In this document: piece by piece, positions 1 through 7,681 of the stretch | Layout: each line of letters starts with the position of its first letter | Position numbering within the stretch: the first letter of the stretch is position 1 | Source of the DNA: Lachnospiraceae bacterium | GTDB lineage: Bacteria; Bacillota; Clostridia; Lachnospirales; Lachnospiraceae | DNA: 53,656 bases | Reading direction: 5' to 3' | Assembly: GCA_017614155.1 (NCBI GenBank) | Contig: JAGACK010000038.1 | Coordinates: 1 to 53,656, forward strand | Translations under genes and position numbers: made by a program | The notes under the pieces: model-generated | The model's input: the letters and a program-made list of their open reading frames with translations, nothing else | What the model was told of the DNA's origin: nothing | Databases searched by the model: none

Positions 1-125
1 CCATAAAGCTGTTCCTTTCATAATTGATAACCGTATATATTATATGCCTTTACAGGAATAATATCAATGGTGATTTCTTGAAAACATCTGAAATCAACTG
101 CATTCTTCGGCTATACCAAGTATAA

Positions 126-158
126 AAGACCACCTCATACTATCAATGAAGTGGTCTT
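126..158 (-). terminator. Possible terminator hairpin
   Basis: AAGACCAC (126-133) pairs perfectly with GTGGTCTT (151-158) around a 17-base loop. Read on the minus strand the stem runs into TTTTATA. The loop is long, so this is only a moderate call. Confidence 0.4.
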
Positions 159-289
159 CTAAAAATTCTGTTATGATTATTTGGTGAATAGCGGAATGCC
201 CTGATTTACTGAGTTTCAACAACTAACCCTAATGTCTCATAAAGTTTGTCCGTCCTCTACTGGACATTTAGCACCCTTGTAGCCCTGCG

Positions 290-317
290 AAAAGGGACCG
301 GATTTCCGTTCCCTTTT
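290..317. terminator. Hairpin, possibly a bidirectional terminator
   Basis: AAAAGGGA (290-297) pairs with TCCCTTTT (310-317), and inside it CGGA pairs with TCCG around a two-base loop, with one C/T mismatch. The A/T-rich outer ends make either direction possible. It sits 60 bases downstream of the macro-domain remnant. Confidence 0.45.
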
Positions 318-376
318 GTTATGCTCTAAAGCATGTGTTTATGCGATTTTCTACACATAAACATCATTTTTCTGCT

Positions 377-674
377 TTACTCAGGTTTATAGGCAAAGCA
401 GTCGTCAATGTCAAGCATCTTCTCGTTTATCGCCTTCTTATAGGCCTCGAGCGTCCGGTCATCAAAACAGACCATGTAAATCTCATCCATAGAGCACGGA
501 TTATCATGCAGAAAGTCCAGCATAGCTTTGATTGCTGCCTCTGCAGCCTTCTCTACCGGATAACCATATACCCCTGTGGAAATTGACGGGAATGCAATCC
601 TGCGGATGTCGTTCTCCATAGCAAGCTTGAGGGAATTATAATAGCATGATGTCACCTTTTATTGCCTGGATCAT
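377..674 (-). pseudogene. Macro domain (ADP-ribose-binding) gene with internal deletion
   Basis: Macro domains bind ADP-ribose and often hydrolyse O-acetyl-ADP-ribose or mono-ADP-ribosyl groups. The C-terminal half is clear: a stretch beginning SCYYNSLKLA, then IAFPSISTGVYGYP, the conserved ADP-ribose loop. Just upstream, after an AAAGGAG ribosome site, ATG at 674 starts MIQAIKGDI, which matches the usual macro-domain N-terminus, but this frame stops after 12 codons. The two pieces meet out of frame near 645-652, so roughly 80-90 central residues, including the N-terminal Asn/Gly binding loop, are missing. I infer one deletion that left a scar. A functional short protein from an ATG at 655 is unlikely because half the fold is absent. 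Confidence 0.75.
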
Positions 675-728
675 GACCACTCCTTTTACTGTTTTACTAT
701 GCAACAGCAACACTGCTATGCAGAAAAT

Positions 729-1832
729 CTATGATCTTTTGTACGAACTCCTGATGTTGCAGGTTGAATGTATTCCCGGACAGATACTCTCTCTCTTTTC
801 CTCCCAGTCTTCCTTCGTCATCAGACTCACATGTCCCGTCCGTTTCTCATGCATCAGCGGCACATCCACATTCTCTGATTTCCACTGATATCTGAAGCCG
901 CATTTTTCCTGAACACGCTTAGACTTCGTATTGCCCTCATAATACCCAATCCAGACCTTCTGCATTCCACAGTCCTCAAAAGCATGGCGGAGCATTTCTC
1001 TGACAGCCTCTGGCATGATACCCTGTCCCCAGAAAGGCTTTCCAATCCAGTAACCCATCTCGCACTCATCATCCCGGTCAGTCATATCGGTATGCCCGTT
1101 CAGCTTTAGTTCGATTGCGCCAATCGCCTTGCCATCTTCTTTCAGGCAAATGGCATAAGCCTCTTTGCCGTTCAAGACATTCCTGATTACATCACGGCTC
1201 TCATCAATACTCTGATGCACTGGCCATCCTGCAATCGGACCTACATCCGGATCACTGGCATATCTGTATAAATCCTCCGCATCGCTATCCTCCCAGCGGC
1301 GCAGGATCAGTCTTTCCGTTTCCAGACTTCTCTTTATAAACAGTTCAAGATCGATGCAATTCCAAGTGCCAATGGGCATCGCACATTTTCTTCTGCCATA
1401 CTCCTTAAATCCCACGGCTTCGTAACAATGTCTTGCGTTCTCATTATTCTCAAACACGCCCAGATCAATCTTTGAAGCAGAAAGATGCTCCTTTACATAT
1501 TGAATGCCAAGCCGGAGCATTTCTTTTCCGAGTCCTTTGCCCCTCAGGTCAGGGTTCAGGATAACGAAACCAAAGCGAACAGAGCTGTCATCATTTTCTC
1601 GCGGATATCTGATGATGAAATGCCCGACAACTTCATCGTTATCATCCACGGCTGCAAGCGGAAAGAACCGCCCTGTTGCAAGCTGTGGGGTATAGTTCTC
1701 ACTGATGTCATCTCCCGAAAGGGGATATTTGTTAAACCTGTCAGCCGACCATTTGTATAGTTCTTCCTCCGACTGAATCCATGATGCTATGATCGGAGCA
1801 TCTTCCTTTTTGAAATCTTTCAGTTTCATCAT
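729..1832 (-). CDS. Tandem GNAT N-acetyltransferase (two fused domains)
   Basis: GNAT enzymes transfer an acetyl group from acetyl-CoA to amines. This 367-residue protein contains two complete GNAT domains. Domain 1 spans about 1-166, with the acetyl-CoA loop RGKGLG at 97-102. Domain 2 spans about 169-350, begins ETERLILRRW as RimJ/RimL-type proteins usually do, and has its CoA loop in GKPFWGQG (264-271). The last 20 residues look like non-conserved read-through. Start: ATG after AAGGGA; a second ATG follows immediately. Substrates are unknown. The RimJ/L type suggests a protein N-terminus or an aminoglycoside-like amine, but nothing here decides. Its neighbour downstream is the broken macro-domain gene. 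Confidence 0.85.
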   Translation of the reverse strand: MMKLKDFKKEDAPIIASWIQSEEELYKWSADRFNKYPLSGDDISENYTPQLATGRFFPLAAVDDNDEVVGHFIIRYPRENDDSSVRFGFVILNPDLRGKGLGKEMLRLGIQYVKEHLSASKIDLGVFENNENARHCYEAVGFKEYGRRKCAMPIGTWNCIDLELFIKRSLETERLILRRWEDSDAEDLYRYASDPDVGPIAGWPVHQSIDESRDVIRNVLNGKEAYAICLKEDGKAIGAIELKLNGHTDMTDRDDECEMGYWIGKPFWGQGIMPEAVREMLRHAFEDCGMQKVWIGYYEGNTKSKRVQEKCGFRYQWKSENVDVPLMHEKRTGHVSLMTKEDWEEKRESICPGIHSTCNIRSSYKRS

Positions 1833-2075
1833 ATATCAATCCCTTCAACATCAATCCGATAAACCCGGCTGTCTTCGCCGTGCATATCTTTCATCATTTT
1901 CCAGAAAAAACATCCATGCTTCACTCAAGAATATCGTAATCGATATCCTGCAAACTATCTCCTATGATAACACTTTATTTTGCGAATTTATACCTTTGCA
2001 TTGCCAACCATTTTGTGCAGCTTTCGAACCGATATGATAGAATAATCATAAATATGAAGGAGAGGTCTTTGTAAG

Positions 2076-2906
2076 TTGAGCGAAAGAATCAAAAGAAATA
2101 CGGTGTTATCCTGCTGGATCATATTTGCAATACTGATTTTTGTCCATGGATTTGAAGCAATCATTCTTCGCATGGATGAAACCGTGCTTGGGGAGAATTG
2201 CATAAACAAACTGTTTGGTATCCTTGTCGTGTTCTGCGTTTTGAAAATGCTCGGCTGGAAATGGTCAGATATCGGTTTCGCGGGTTCTGGTGTGGTAAAG
2301 AGTATTGCCCGCGGTTTGTTGTTGGGAACAGCATCGTTCATCATATCATATTGCGCAGAGATAATAATTCTGAAAAACCAGGGGCATGAAATAGAATTCG
2401 GGATATTCACGACCGGTTTTTCGCTCACAGGAGAAGCCGAGATTCATCGTGGGATAGGTTTTATACTGATGTGTATCCTCTTTAATATCATCAATGTGAT
2501 CATGGAAGAAGGCACTTTTCGAGGACTCATATACGGTATTATCAGCGTTGATCATTCTGCCAGAATGGCGCTTATTTTTCAGGCATTCCTGTTTGGAGTG
2601 TGGCATATCGTGACACCGCTTCATAATCTTATTGATGGAGATATCAATGTAGCGTCATTTGCTCTTCTCAGCATTGGTTATGTTATTCTTGCCGGAATGA
2701 TGGGTATTAAGTGGGGATTGCTATACCGTATGACCGGAAACCTCTATACAGGGATGGCGGATCATTTCTTCAATAATTGTATAGCAACGAACCTTCTTCA
2801 TGTGATAACGGAAACAGGCACTGATGAAATGATGATCATCCGTGTGACCATAGCACAGCTTATATCATTCATTGCAGTATTTACCGTATGGCTGAAGAAG
2901 CGATAA
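2076..2906 (+). CDS. CPBP family intramembrane metalloprotease
   Basis: CPBP (Abi, CAAX-protease-like) proteins are multi-spanning membrane proteases; some bacterial members process or give immunity to peptides. The motifs are present: EEGTFR at 144-149 (EExxxR), FGVWH at 173-177, and a late histidine/asparagine pair in ADHFFNN (about 229-234). Several hydrophobic segments fill the 276 residues. The start is a TTG at 2076, eight to ten bases after GAAGGAGAGG. It is transcribed toward the ECF S-component gene, whose end is 28 bases away. Because two double-glycine-leader genes lie 0.8-1.3 kb downstream, a role in peptide processing or immunity is possible but only by proximity. Confidence 0.85.
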   Translation: MSERIKRNTVLSCWIIFAILIFVHGFEAIILRMDETVLGENCINKLFGILVVFCVLKMLGWKWSDIGFAGSGVVKSIARGLLLGTASFIISYCAEIIILKNQGHEIEFGIFTTGFSLTGEAEIHRGIGFILMCILFNIINVIMEEGTFRGLIYGIISVDHSARMALIFQAFLFGVWHIVTPLHNLIDGDINVASFALLSIGYVILAGMMGIKWGLLYRMTGNLYTGMADHFFNNCIATNLLHVITETGTDEMMIIRVTIAQLISFIAVFTVWLKKR

Positions 2907-2934
2907 ATCAGGGATAGAGGTTTTTTTATTTCGT

Positions 2935-3501
2935 TCAATCTATTTTTCGTAACGGGAGCCATACAATAAAGAAATATACAAATCCGATAAGGGCGGTTAC
3001 AAACTGGGTTATCGAAAAAGTCATTTGAAGTATGGGCAATTTATCCCTCAGCGGCCCCGCCTCCGGAATAAATGTCGGAAGCAGCCAGAGTGCAATTGTA
3101 AGTCCCATGATAATGCCTTTCGCTGCCGCCGACCCTATTGCCCCTGTAACTGAGCGGACATTTATAAGCGGTCTTCCGCTTGTCACCCAGGGCTTTACAA
3201 AAAGATCAGTCATAACAACTATGACAACATTTCCCAGCATAATAAAGGGTATGATTCCGGGTACTGCGTTCATGACCGGCGATGCCGCTATGATAAATGC
3301 GGTAACCGGTGTAATAACAGCGAGGATTACTCCCCACCTAAGCCCGGCCATCATAACGGTAAGTATCAGACACAGATTGACGACAGGCCCGGTTATATAG
3401 ACGCTCAGGCTCTTCAGAAACTGGCTTGCAATACATATAGCAAGCATCACACCGCTTACCGCAACCTGTTTAGTCAAAGGCACTTTTTTCTCTCTCTTCA
3501 T
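2935..3501 (-). CDS. ECF transporter S component (substrate-binding membrane subunit)
   Basis: Energy-coupling factor S components bind a vitamin or similar small molecule and share an ATPase module encoded elsewhere. The 188-residue protein has about six hydrophobic segments, a short basic N-terminus (MKREKKVPLTKQ) and the compact size of the family. The start at 3501 is chosen because GGAG lies seven bases upstream; an upstream in-frame ATG at 3543 adds 14 charged residues without a good site. No ATPase or EcfT genes are in the window, so it is probably a group II S unit. The substrate cannot be read from sequence. Confidence 0.8.
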   Translation of the reverse strand: MKREKKVPLTKQVAVSGVMLAICIASQFLKSLSVYITGPVVNLCLILTVMMAGLRWGVILAVITPVTAFIIAASPVMNAVPGIIPFIMLGNVVIVVMTDLFVKPWVTSGRPLINVRSVTGAIGSAAAKGIIMGLTIALWLLPTFIPEAGPLRDKLPILQMTFSITQFVTALIGFVYFFIVWLPLRKID

Positions 3502-3614
3502 GATTTCTCCTTCTCGCTCAGATTCTCTTTTTTCCGGGAACAAACGACATTTTTTTCAAACCCTTATCCTTTGCTCTGCAGCGATTCACATCAATGGCAG
3601 CACTCACAAACAGT

Positions 3615-3645
3615 CAATAAAAGGAACAACCTATCCGGTTGCTCC
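3615..3645 (-). terminator. Terminator of the 54-codon leader-peptide gene
   Basis: On the minus strand GGAGCAACC and GGTTGTTCC form a nine-pair stem with one G-U wobble and a five-base loop (stem 3623-3631 with 3637-3645), followed by TTTTATT. It lies 50 bases past the stop of the small gene and ahead of the ECF gene. Confidence 0.75.
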
Positions 3646-3694
3646 TTCATATACCAAAAAAACAAAGCCTTCTCTGTTGCGTGCATCACATAAT

Positions 3695-3859
3695 TCATCT
3701 CCTAGGTTCAAAACAAGTGCCATAATCTCCGCCGCCGGAGACATGCTCCAGTTCATCTTCACTTAAGGACATTTCGTCATCCTCTGTCGTCTCTTTGATA
3801 ACTTCCTTTGTTTCGGTCTTTTCGGCCTTATCCTTAAACCTGTCTGATGATATCATCAT
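3695..3859 (-). CDS. 54-residue double-glycine-leader peptide precursor
   Basis: This short gene encodes a charged N-terminal segment, then LSEDELEHVSGG (residues 32-43), a textbook double-glycine export leader, then an 11-residue tail GDYGTCFEPRR. Cleavage after Gly-Gly would release this 11-mer with one cysteine. The reading frame is supported by AAGGAGG five bases before ATG ATG, a TATAAT box 48 bases upstream and a strong terminator downstream. Known double-glycine peptides are bacteriocins or signalling peptides exported by C39-peptidase ABC transporters, none of which is in this window. The long acidic pre-leader (about 31 residues) is unusual. I do not recognise the mature peptide. The next gene upstream on the same strand has the same leader type. 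Confidence 0.75.
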   Translation of the reverse strand: MMISSDRFKDKAEKTETKEVIKETTEDDEMSLSEDELEHVSGGGDYGTCFEPRR

Positions 3860-3906
3860 ATTCCTCCTTATAAATTGTCTTTAGTTTATAAACAGCCTTC
3901 TGCAGT

Positions 3907-3912
3907 ATTATA
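3907..3912 (-). promoter_or_regulatory. Likely -10 box for the 54-codon gene
   Basis: Perfect TATAAT on the minus strand, 48 bases before the start codon. The -35 region is poor (TTAGAC about 18 bases upstream is the best match), so the promoter may be weak or activator-dependent. Confidence 0.45.
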
Positions 3913-3966
3913 CGACAAAACTGAAAAAAGGTCTAAGTGGTTTCAGGGGCAAATTAAAGACAAATA

Positions 3967-3994
3967 AAAGCACCTGCTGTTAAACAGATGCTTT
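3967..3994 (-). terminator. Terminator of the 70-residue leader protein gene
   Basis: Stem 3967-3976 pairs with 3985-3994 (AAAGCACCTG against CAGATGCTTT, one mismatch), followed on the minus strand by TTTATTTG. It lies 20 bases past the stop codon at 4014. Confidence 0.65.
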
Positions 3995-4013
3995 AATACG
4001 CAGCATTGACGAT

Positions 4014-4226
4014 TCAGTTTTTTCTTCTGACATTTGTTGTTCCGCAATCCGGACATACAAAGGCATTTTCCGGACACTCTTCAAGAGCGGATAAATTGAT
4101 GTCCCACTCATGACCAAATTCACAGATCATTGTCTGCATCACCTGATATTCGCCGTCTCCTCCATTGCCGCCACTGACCTTGTCCAGATCCGCATCTGTC
4201 AGATTCCTTTTATTTTCCTCAGCCAT
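4014..4226 (-). CDS. 70-residue protein: double-glycine leader plus small zinc-ribbon-like cargo
   Basis: The first 20 residues end NLTDADLDKVSGG, a double-glycine leader like that of the 54-residue gene next door. The remaining 50 residues carry a glycine-rich linker, then Cys, a second Cys and a CPDCG knuckle, as in zinc ribbons, and a basic C-terminus (NVRRKN). The start follows AAAGGGGGTTAC. The gene has its own terminator. Small leader-bearing proteins with CxxC cargo are seen in Lachnospiraceae, but I know no proven function; secretion as a peptide, or use of the leader as a recognition tag, are both open. It follows a truncated beta-lactamase-like gene by 62 bases. Confidence 0.75.
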   Translation of the reverse strand: MAEENKRNLTDADLDKVSGGNGGDGEYQVMQTMICEFGHEWDINLSALEECPENAFVCPDCGTTNVRRKN

Positions 4227-4288
4227 TTTTTGTAACCCCCTTTATTTTGTGATCTCCTGATCTATTATGGATTTCTGAGTGGGACACT

Positions 4289-5173
4289 TTAAAACTCCCT
4301 GTCCCTCTCATTTACTAAAAATATAATGACCTTTGAATCAAGATCTATCTTTCCGTCCGTGACAAGCTTCTGCAGGCTGTAATTTACCGAAAACATCTTT
4401 GTTACCGAAGCAAGGTCATAAAGCGTGTCGTTTGTCACGTCTTTGCTGTCCGTGATCCTTTCCCCTTCGGGAGAATATGAATTTACCTTTCCCCAGGAAT
4501 TCTCATATACAAGGATCCCGTTTCGGATGACCGCAAGCTGGGCGCTTGTAAACCCATGCTCTATATCAGACGAGATAATATCCGATACGGCATCCAGTGC
4601 TTCCTGCCTGATGCCTGCCTCCTCCGGCGTTCCCTCCCTGACTTCAGGATAAGGGATATTTATCTTTACCGCTTCCGTCATATCCAGGGGCTCTATTGAT
4701 GAGACCATGACTGTATTTCTCCCGTTCTTTGCAGCATCGGAAAAATCCAGTTCATATACCCCTCCCGGATTGATCCCTGAGGTGTCGGCTTTCCTGTCGT
4801 TTATAAACAGATCAAAGGATTCCACATTGTCCGAAACGGATATATACATCTTTCCCTGGCCGCTGTATCCGTCAAAGCCCGCGATACTGTTCAGGGCAAG
4901 GGTATCATCGACCTTCCCGCGCCGGTCGGGAAATACAGCCTCCGTCTGCCATTCTCCTTCGGGGACGGCTTCCACACTTTCAAGGGAAAGCATTTCCTTT
5001 TTCTGTCCGGATTCTTCTTTGTCCACATCCTGTCCGGACCTATCCTCCTCTTTATCTTCTTTATCTGTACCCGTGGCGTAGATCGTTTCAACTGCCTCGG
5101 TACATCCGGTAAGCAGCCAAACAGCCGCGATCAACACAGCCACGATCTTTTTGTATGATACCCGTTTTTTCAT
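4289..5173 (-). pseudogene. Truncated serine beta-lactamase/transpeptidase-like lipoprotein
   Basis: Class C beta-lactamase-fold proteins (PF00144 type) are serine hydrolases, often esterases or D-Ala-D-Ala carboxypeptidases. The product begins with a lipoprotein signal ending LLTGC, then an acidic low-complexity linker, a domain of unclear type (about 60-180) and the start of the hydrolase domain with its SxxK motif in ASVTKMFS. Sequence similarity ends about 20 residues later, after DLDSKV, and the frame stops at 294 residues. The YxN and HxG catalytic motifs are missing, so an active enzyme is unlikely. The start at 5173 has AGGAG seven bases upstream; an in-frame ATG at 5197 is the alternative. 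It lies 72 bases after the alpha-galactosidase gene on the same strand. Confidence 0.75.
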
Positions 5174-5245
5174 CCTTTTCTCCTGTTCTAAATTCATTGT
5201 GCCTGTAAAAACAGACTAAGGCAGGGAGACATATCTCAGGCCTGC

Positions 5246-7648
5246 TTAAGGTTCAAGATGCATGAAATACATTCTTGAGGCAAAATCCGGAAACAGCCTG
5301 ACTCTTTCATCATACCCGGTACCTGCAAATGCTGGCTTGAGCCTGACTCCTGCCTCCATCAGCACATCTCCGAAGGCTGTGATGTCTTCCCTTTCTCCGT
5401 TCATTTTGTAAACCTTTGCTATCAGATTATGAAGCAGGGAACCCTGTCTGATATGAATGGGGGAAACAGTGTTTACCAGGTCGCCAAAATCCCTGATATC
5501 ATGCTGCAGGTATCTGCCGCAGAAATGATAACAGGCTTTGGGATCCAGGCCGTCGGCCCTGTAATATCCGTATGGCTGATTCGGTGTGAAGAGCTTCTGT
5601 ACCACCATTCCCACGGCTTCCGACTTATCCTTTGAAACAACAGTCCATTCACAGATATCACCGTCGTCAAAGCTGCGGCCGCGGTAAAAGCTTCCGGACT
5701 GCATGAACTGCCTTAAAGACTTGTACAGCTGTATCTGCGACCTGATCTCATCAATCTCCTCTTTTTTCATATCGCAGAGATTGCATTCATATCCGAAGGA
5801 CCCGAAAGCTGCAACTGCAAACCTGGTCTCCAACGGCGTATTCCTGAGAGTCTGATGATTAGGGCACGCGCTGACATGAGCTCCGACGGTCTCCAAAGGA
5901 TAGCCGTAGGAATACCCGTTCTGGATCTGTACCCTGCAGATGGCATCGGTATTGTCGCTTCCCCAGATCTGGGGAAAATAGCACAGCATCCCAAGATCAA
6001 ATCTGTTGCCTCCTGAAGAGCAGCCCTCAAACAGTATCTTCGGGAATCGTCTCACAAGCTCATCCAGTATCCTGTATAATCCGAGAACATATCTGTGAGC
6101 CACCTCTCCCTGCCTCTCAGCCGGAAGGGACGCGGAATAATAATCGCTTATTATCCTGTTCATGTCCCACTTGACATAGGAGATATCCGCGCTTCCAAAT
6201 ACATCTGACATAGCCTCGATGATATGATCCTGGACCTCTGTCCTGCAAAGATCAAGGACTCTTTGATTGCGCCCCTCCGAATGCGGCTTGTCGGGAATGG
6301 CAAGGCACCAGTCCGGATGCTGCCTGTACAGATCGCTGTCAGTGTTTACCATCTCAGGCTCAACCCATATCCCGAATTCAAGTCCCATTCCCCGTATCCT
6401 GTCACAGAGCCTTTTTAGTCCTCCCGGGAGTTTCTTCGGATCCGGAGTCCAGTCTCCAAGCGAGCTTGTGTCATCATTCCTGTGTCCAAACCACCCGTCA
6501 TCCATGACAAAAAGCTCGATCCCCGCCTTTGCCGCTGCCCCCGCAAGCTTTAACAGCTTGTTCTCATTTATATCAAAATAAGATGCTTCCCAGCTGTTGA
6601 GAAGCACGGGGCGTACCCTGTCCTTCCAGTATCCCCTGACTATATGCCTGCGGACAAAGTCATGCATGTTCCGGCTCAGGCCGTTATACCCGTCAGACGA
6701 AAAAGATAGGACAGCCTCCGGGGCTTCAAGGCTTTCACCATCTTTTAAAAGATATGAAAAGCCCACAGGCTGTATCCCCGCAAGCACTCTGGTCTTATTA
6801 TATGGCGTCACCTGGGCGCACTCATAATGATTTCCGCTGTAGATCAGATTGAAACCATAGCATCTGCCTGTTCTTTCAGTCGAATGTTTTTCGGAAAGCA
6901 TCATAAAAGGATTGTTCCTGTTTGAGCTCGTGCCTGTCATGCTCCCGCCGACATAGCTCCCCGTATGGAGGATCCTGCGCTGTCTCTGCATCTCCCTTGC
7001 CCAGCTTCCGTGGAAGGTCGTGAGCATATAGTCGCTGTCATGCAGATCAAGCTGCATGCTCAAAAGCCTTTCGACCCTGATATCTTCACTTCCGCAGTTG
7101 GTCAGGACAGCATGACGCGTGATCACATCACACTCTTCAAAAACGCAGTATACCAGCTTGAGCTCCGTGCCGTATGAACTGTCCTTTAATATGACGGTCA
7201 GTTCAGTTGCTTCATCTTCAGTTTTCTGCGTATCTTCGGTCTCTGCGGATGTGTCCGCTTCAGGATCGAAATATGAAAAAGGCAGGGTCGTCAAAGGTGT
7301 CCTGCCGGATCTGATCTCAAAGCTGTCAAAGATAAAGTCCGAGGTCCTGCTCCCGTCGGGATTTATTATCTCAATGAAAGGTTCCCTTACGTCTCCCCTT
7401 CCGAGGGATGACGCCTCAAGACAGACGTTCTCAAGCGAATACTCTTTGTGATCATTGTCATAGACTATGGTATTTCCCGGAGCATATGCCCATTTTTCCG
7501 TCAATGCTTCGATCCCCGAAAGATCGTCTCCCAGAGTGATGCGTTTTCCATAATAAAGATGCTCCAGGTGACCGGTCTCCATTACTCCGATTACATATGT
7601 AGTATTTCTTGTGCTCAGGACAAATTTTCCTTCTTTATGTATTATCAT
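5246..7648 (-). CDS. GH36 alpha-galactosidase
   Basis: It should release terminal alpha-1,6-galactose from raffinose, stachyose or galactomannan in the cytoplasm. The 800 residues match the GH36 layout: N-terminal beta-sandwich, central barrel and C-terminal beta domain. VMDDGWFGHRND marks the barrel. YVKWDMNR places the nucleophile at Asp495, and CSSGGNRFDLGM puts the acid/base at Asp551. No signal peptide is seen. An acidic low-complexity insert (about 130-148, EADTSAETEDTQKTEDEA) is unlike most family members. It follows the symporter gene by 33 bases after AAGG and is the third gene of the sugar operon. No regulator gene is adjacent. Confidence 0.95.
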   Translation of the reverse strand: MIIHKEGKFVLSTRNTTYVIGVMETGHLEHLYYGKRITLGDDLSGIEALTEKWAYAPGNTIVYDNDHKEYSLENVCLEASSLGRGDVREPFIEIINPDGSRTSDFIFDSFEIRSGRTPLTTLPFSYFDPEADTSAETEDTQKTEDEATELTVILKDSSYGTELKLVYCVFEECDVITRHAVLTNCGSEDIRVERLLSMQLDLHDSDYMLTTFHGSWAREMQRQRRILHTGSYVGGSMTGTSSNRNNPFMMLSEKHSTERTGRCYGFNLIYSGNHYECAQVTPYNKTRVLAGIQPVGFSYLLKDGESLEAPEAVLSFSSDGYNGLSRNMHDFVRRHIVRGYWKDRVRPVLLNSWEASYFDINENKLLKLAGAAAKAGIELFVMDDGWFGHRNDDTSSLGDWTPDPKKLPGGLKRLCDRIRGMGLEFGIWVEPEMVNTDSDLYRQHPDWCLAIPDKPHSEGRNQRVLDLCRTEVQDHIIEAMSDVFGSADISYVKWDMNRIISDYYSASLPAERQGEVAHRYVLGLYRILDELVRRFPKILFEGCSSGGNRFDLGMLCYFPQIWGSDNTDAICRVQIQNGYSYGYPLETVGAHVSACPNHQTLRNTPLETRFAVAAFGSFGYECNLCDMKKEEIDEIRSQIQLYKSLRQFMQSGSFYRGRSFDDGDICEWTVVSKDKSEAVGMVVQKLFTPNQPYGYYRADGLDPKACYHFCGRYLQHDIRDFGDLVNTVSPIHIRQGSLLHNLIAKVYKMNGEREDITAFGDVLMEAGVRLKPAFAGTGYDERVRLFPDFASRMYFMHLEP

Positions 7649-7681
7649 ATGTCTTGCCTTTCAGTATCCTTGCGATGTTAT

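Larger units (their letters stand above)
1..376. other. Intergenic stretch with two hairpins, no gene
   Basis: No open reading frame with a plausible ribosome site or recognisable protein was found on either strand. Two hairpins are visible, one at 126-158 and one at 290-317. Both lie downstream of the broken macro-domain gene on the minus strand and may be its terminators or boundary signals of a neighbour outside the window. Confidence 0.5.

Noticed and set aside
2076-4226. A complete bacteriocin operon with CPBP immunity protein
   Set aside because: There is no peptidase-exporter or modification enzyme, strands differ, and CPBP proteases are common elsewhere; proximity alone is not enough.
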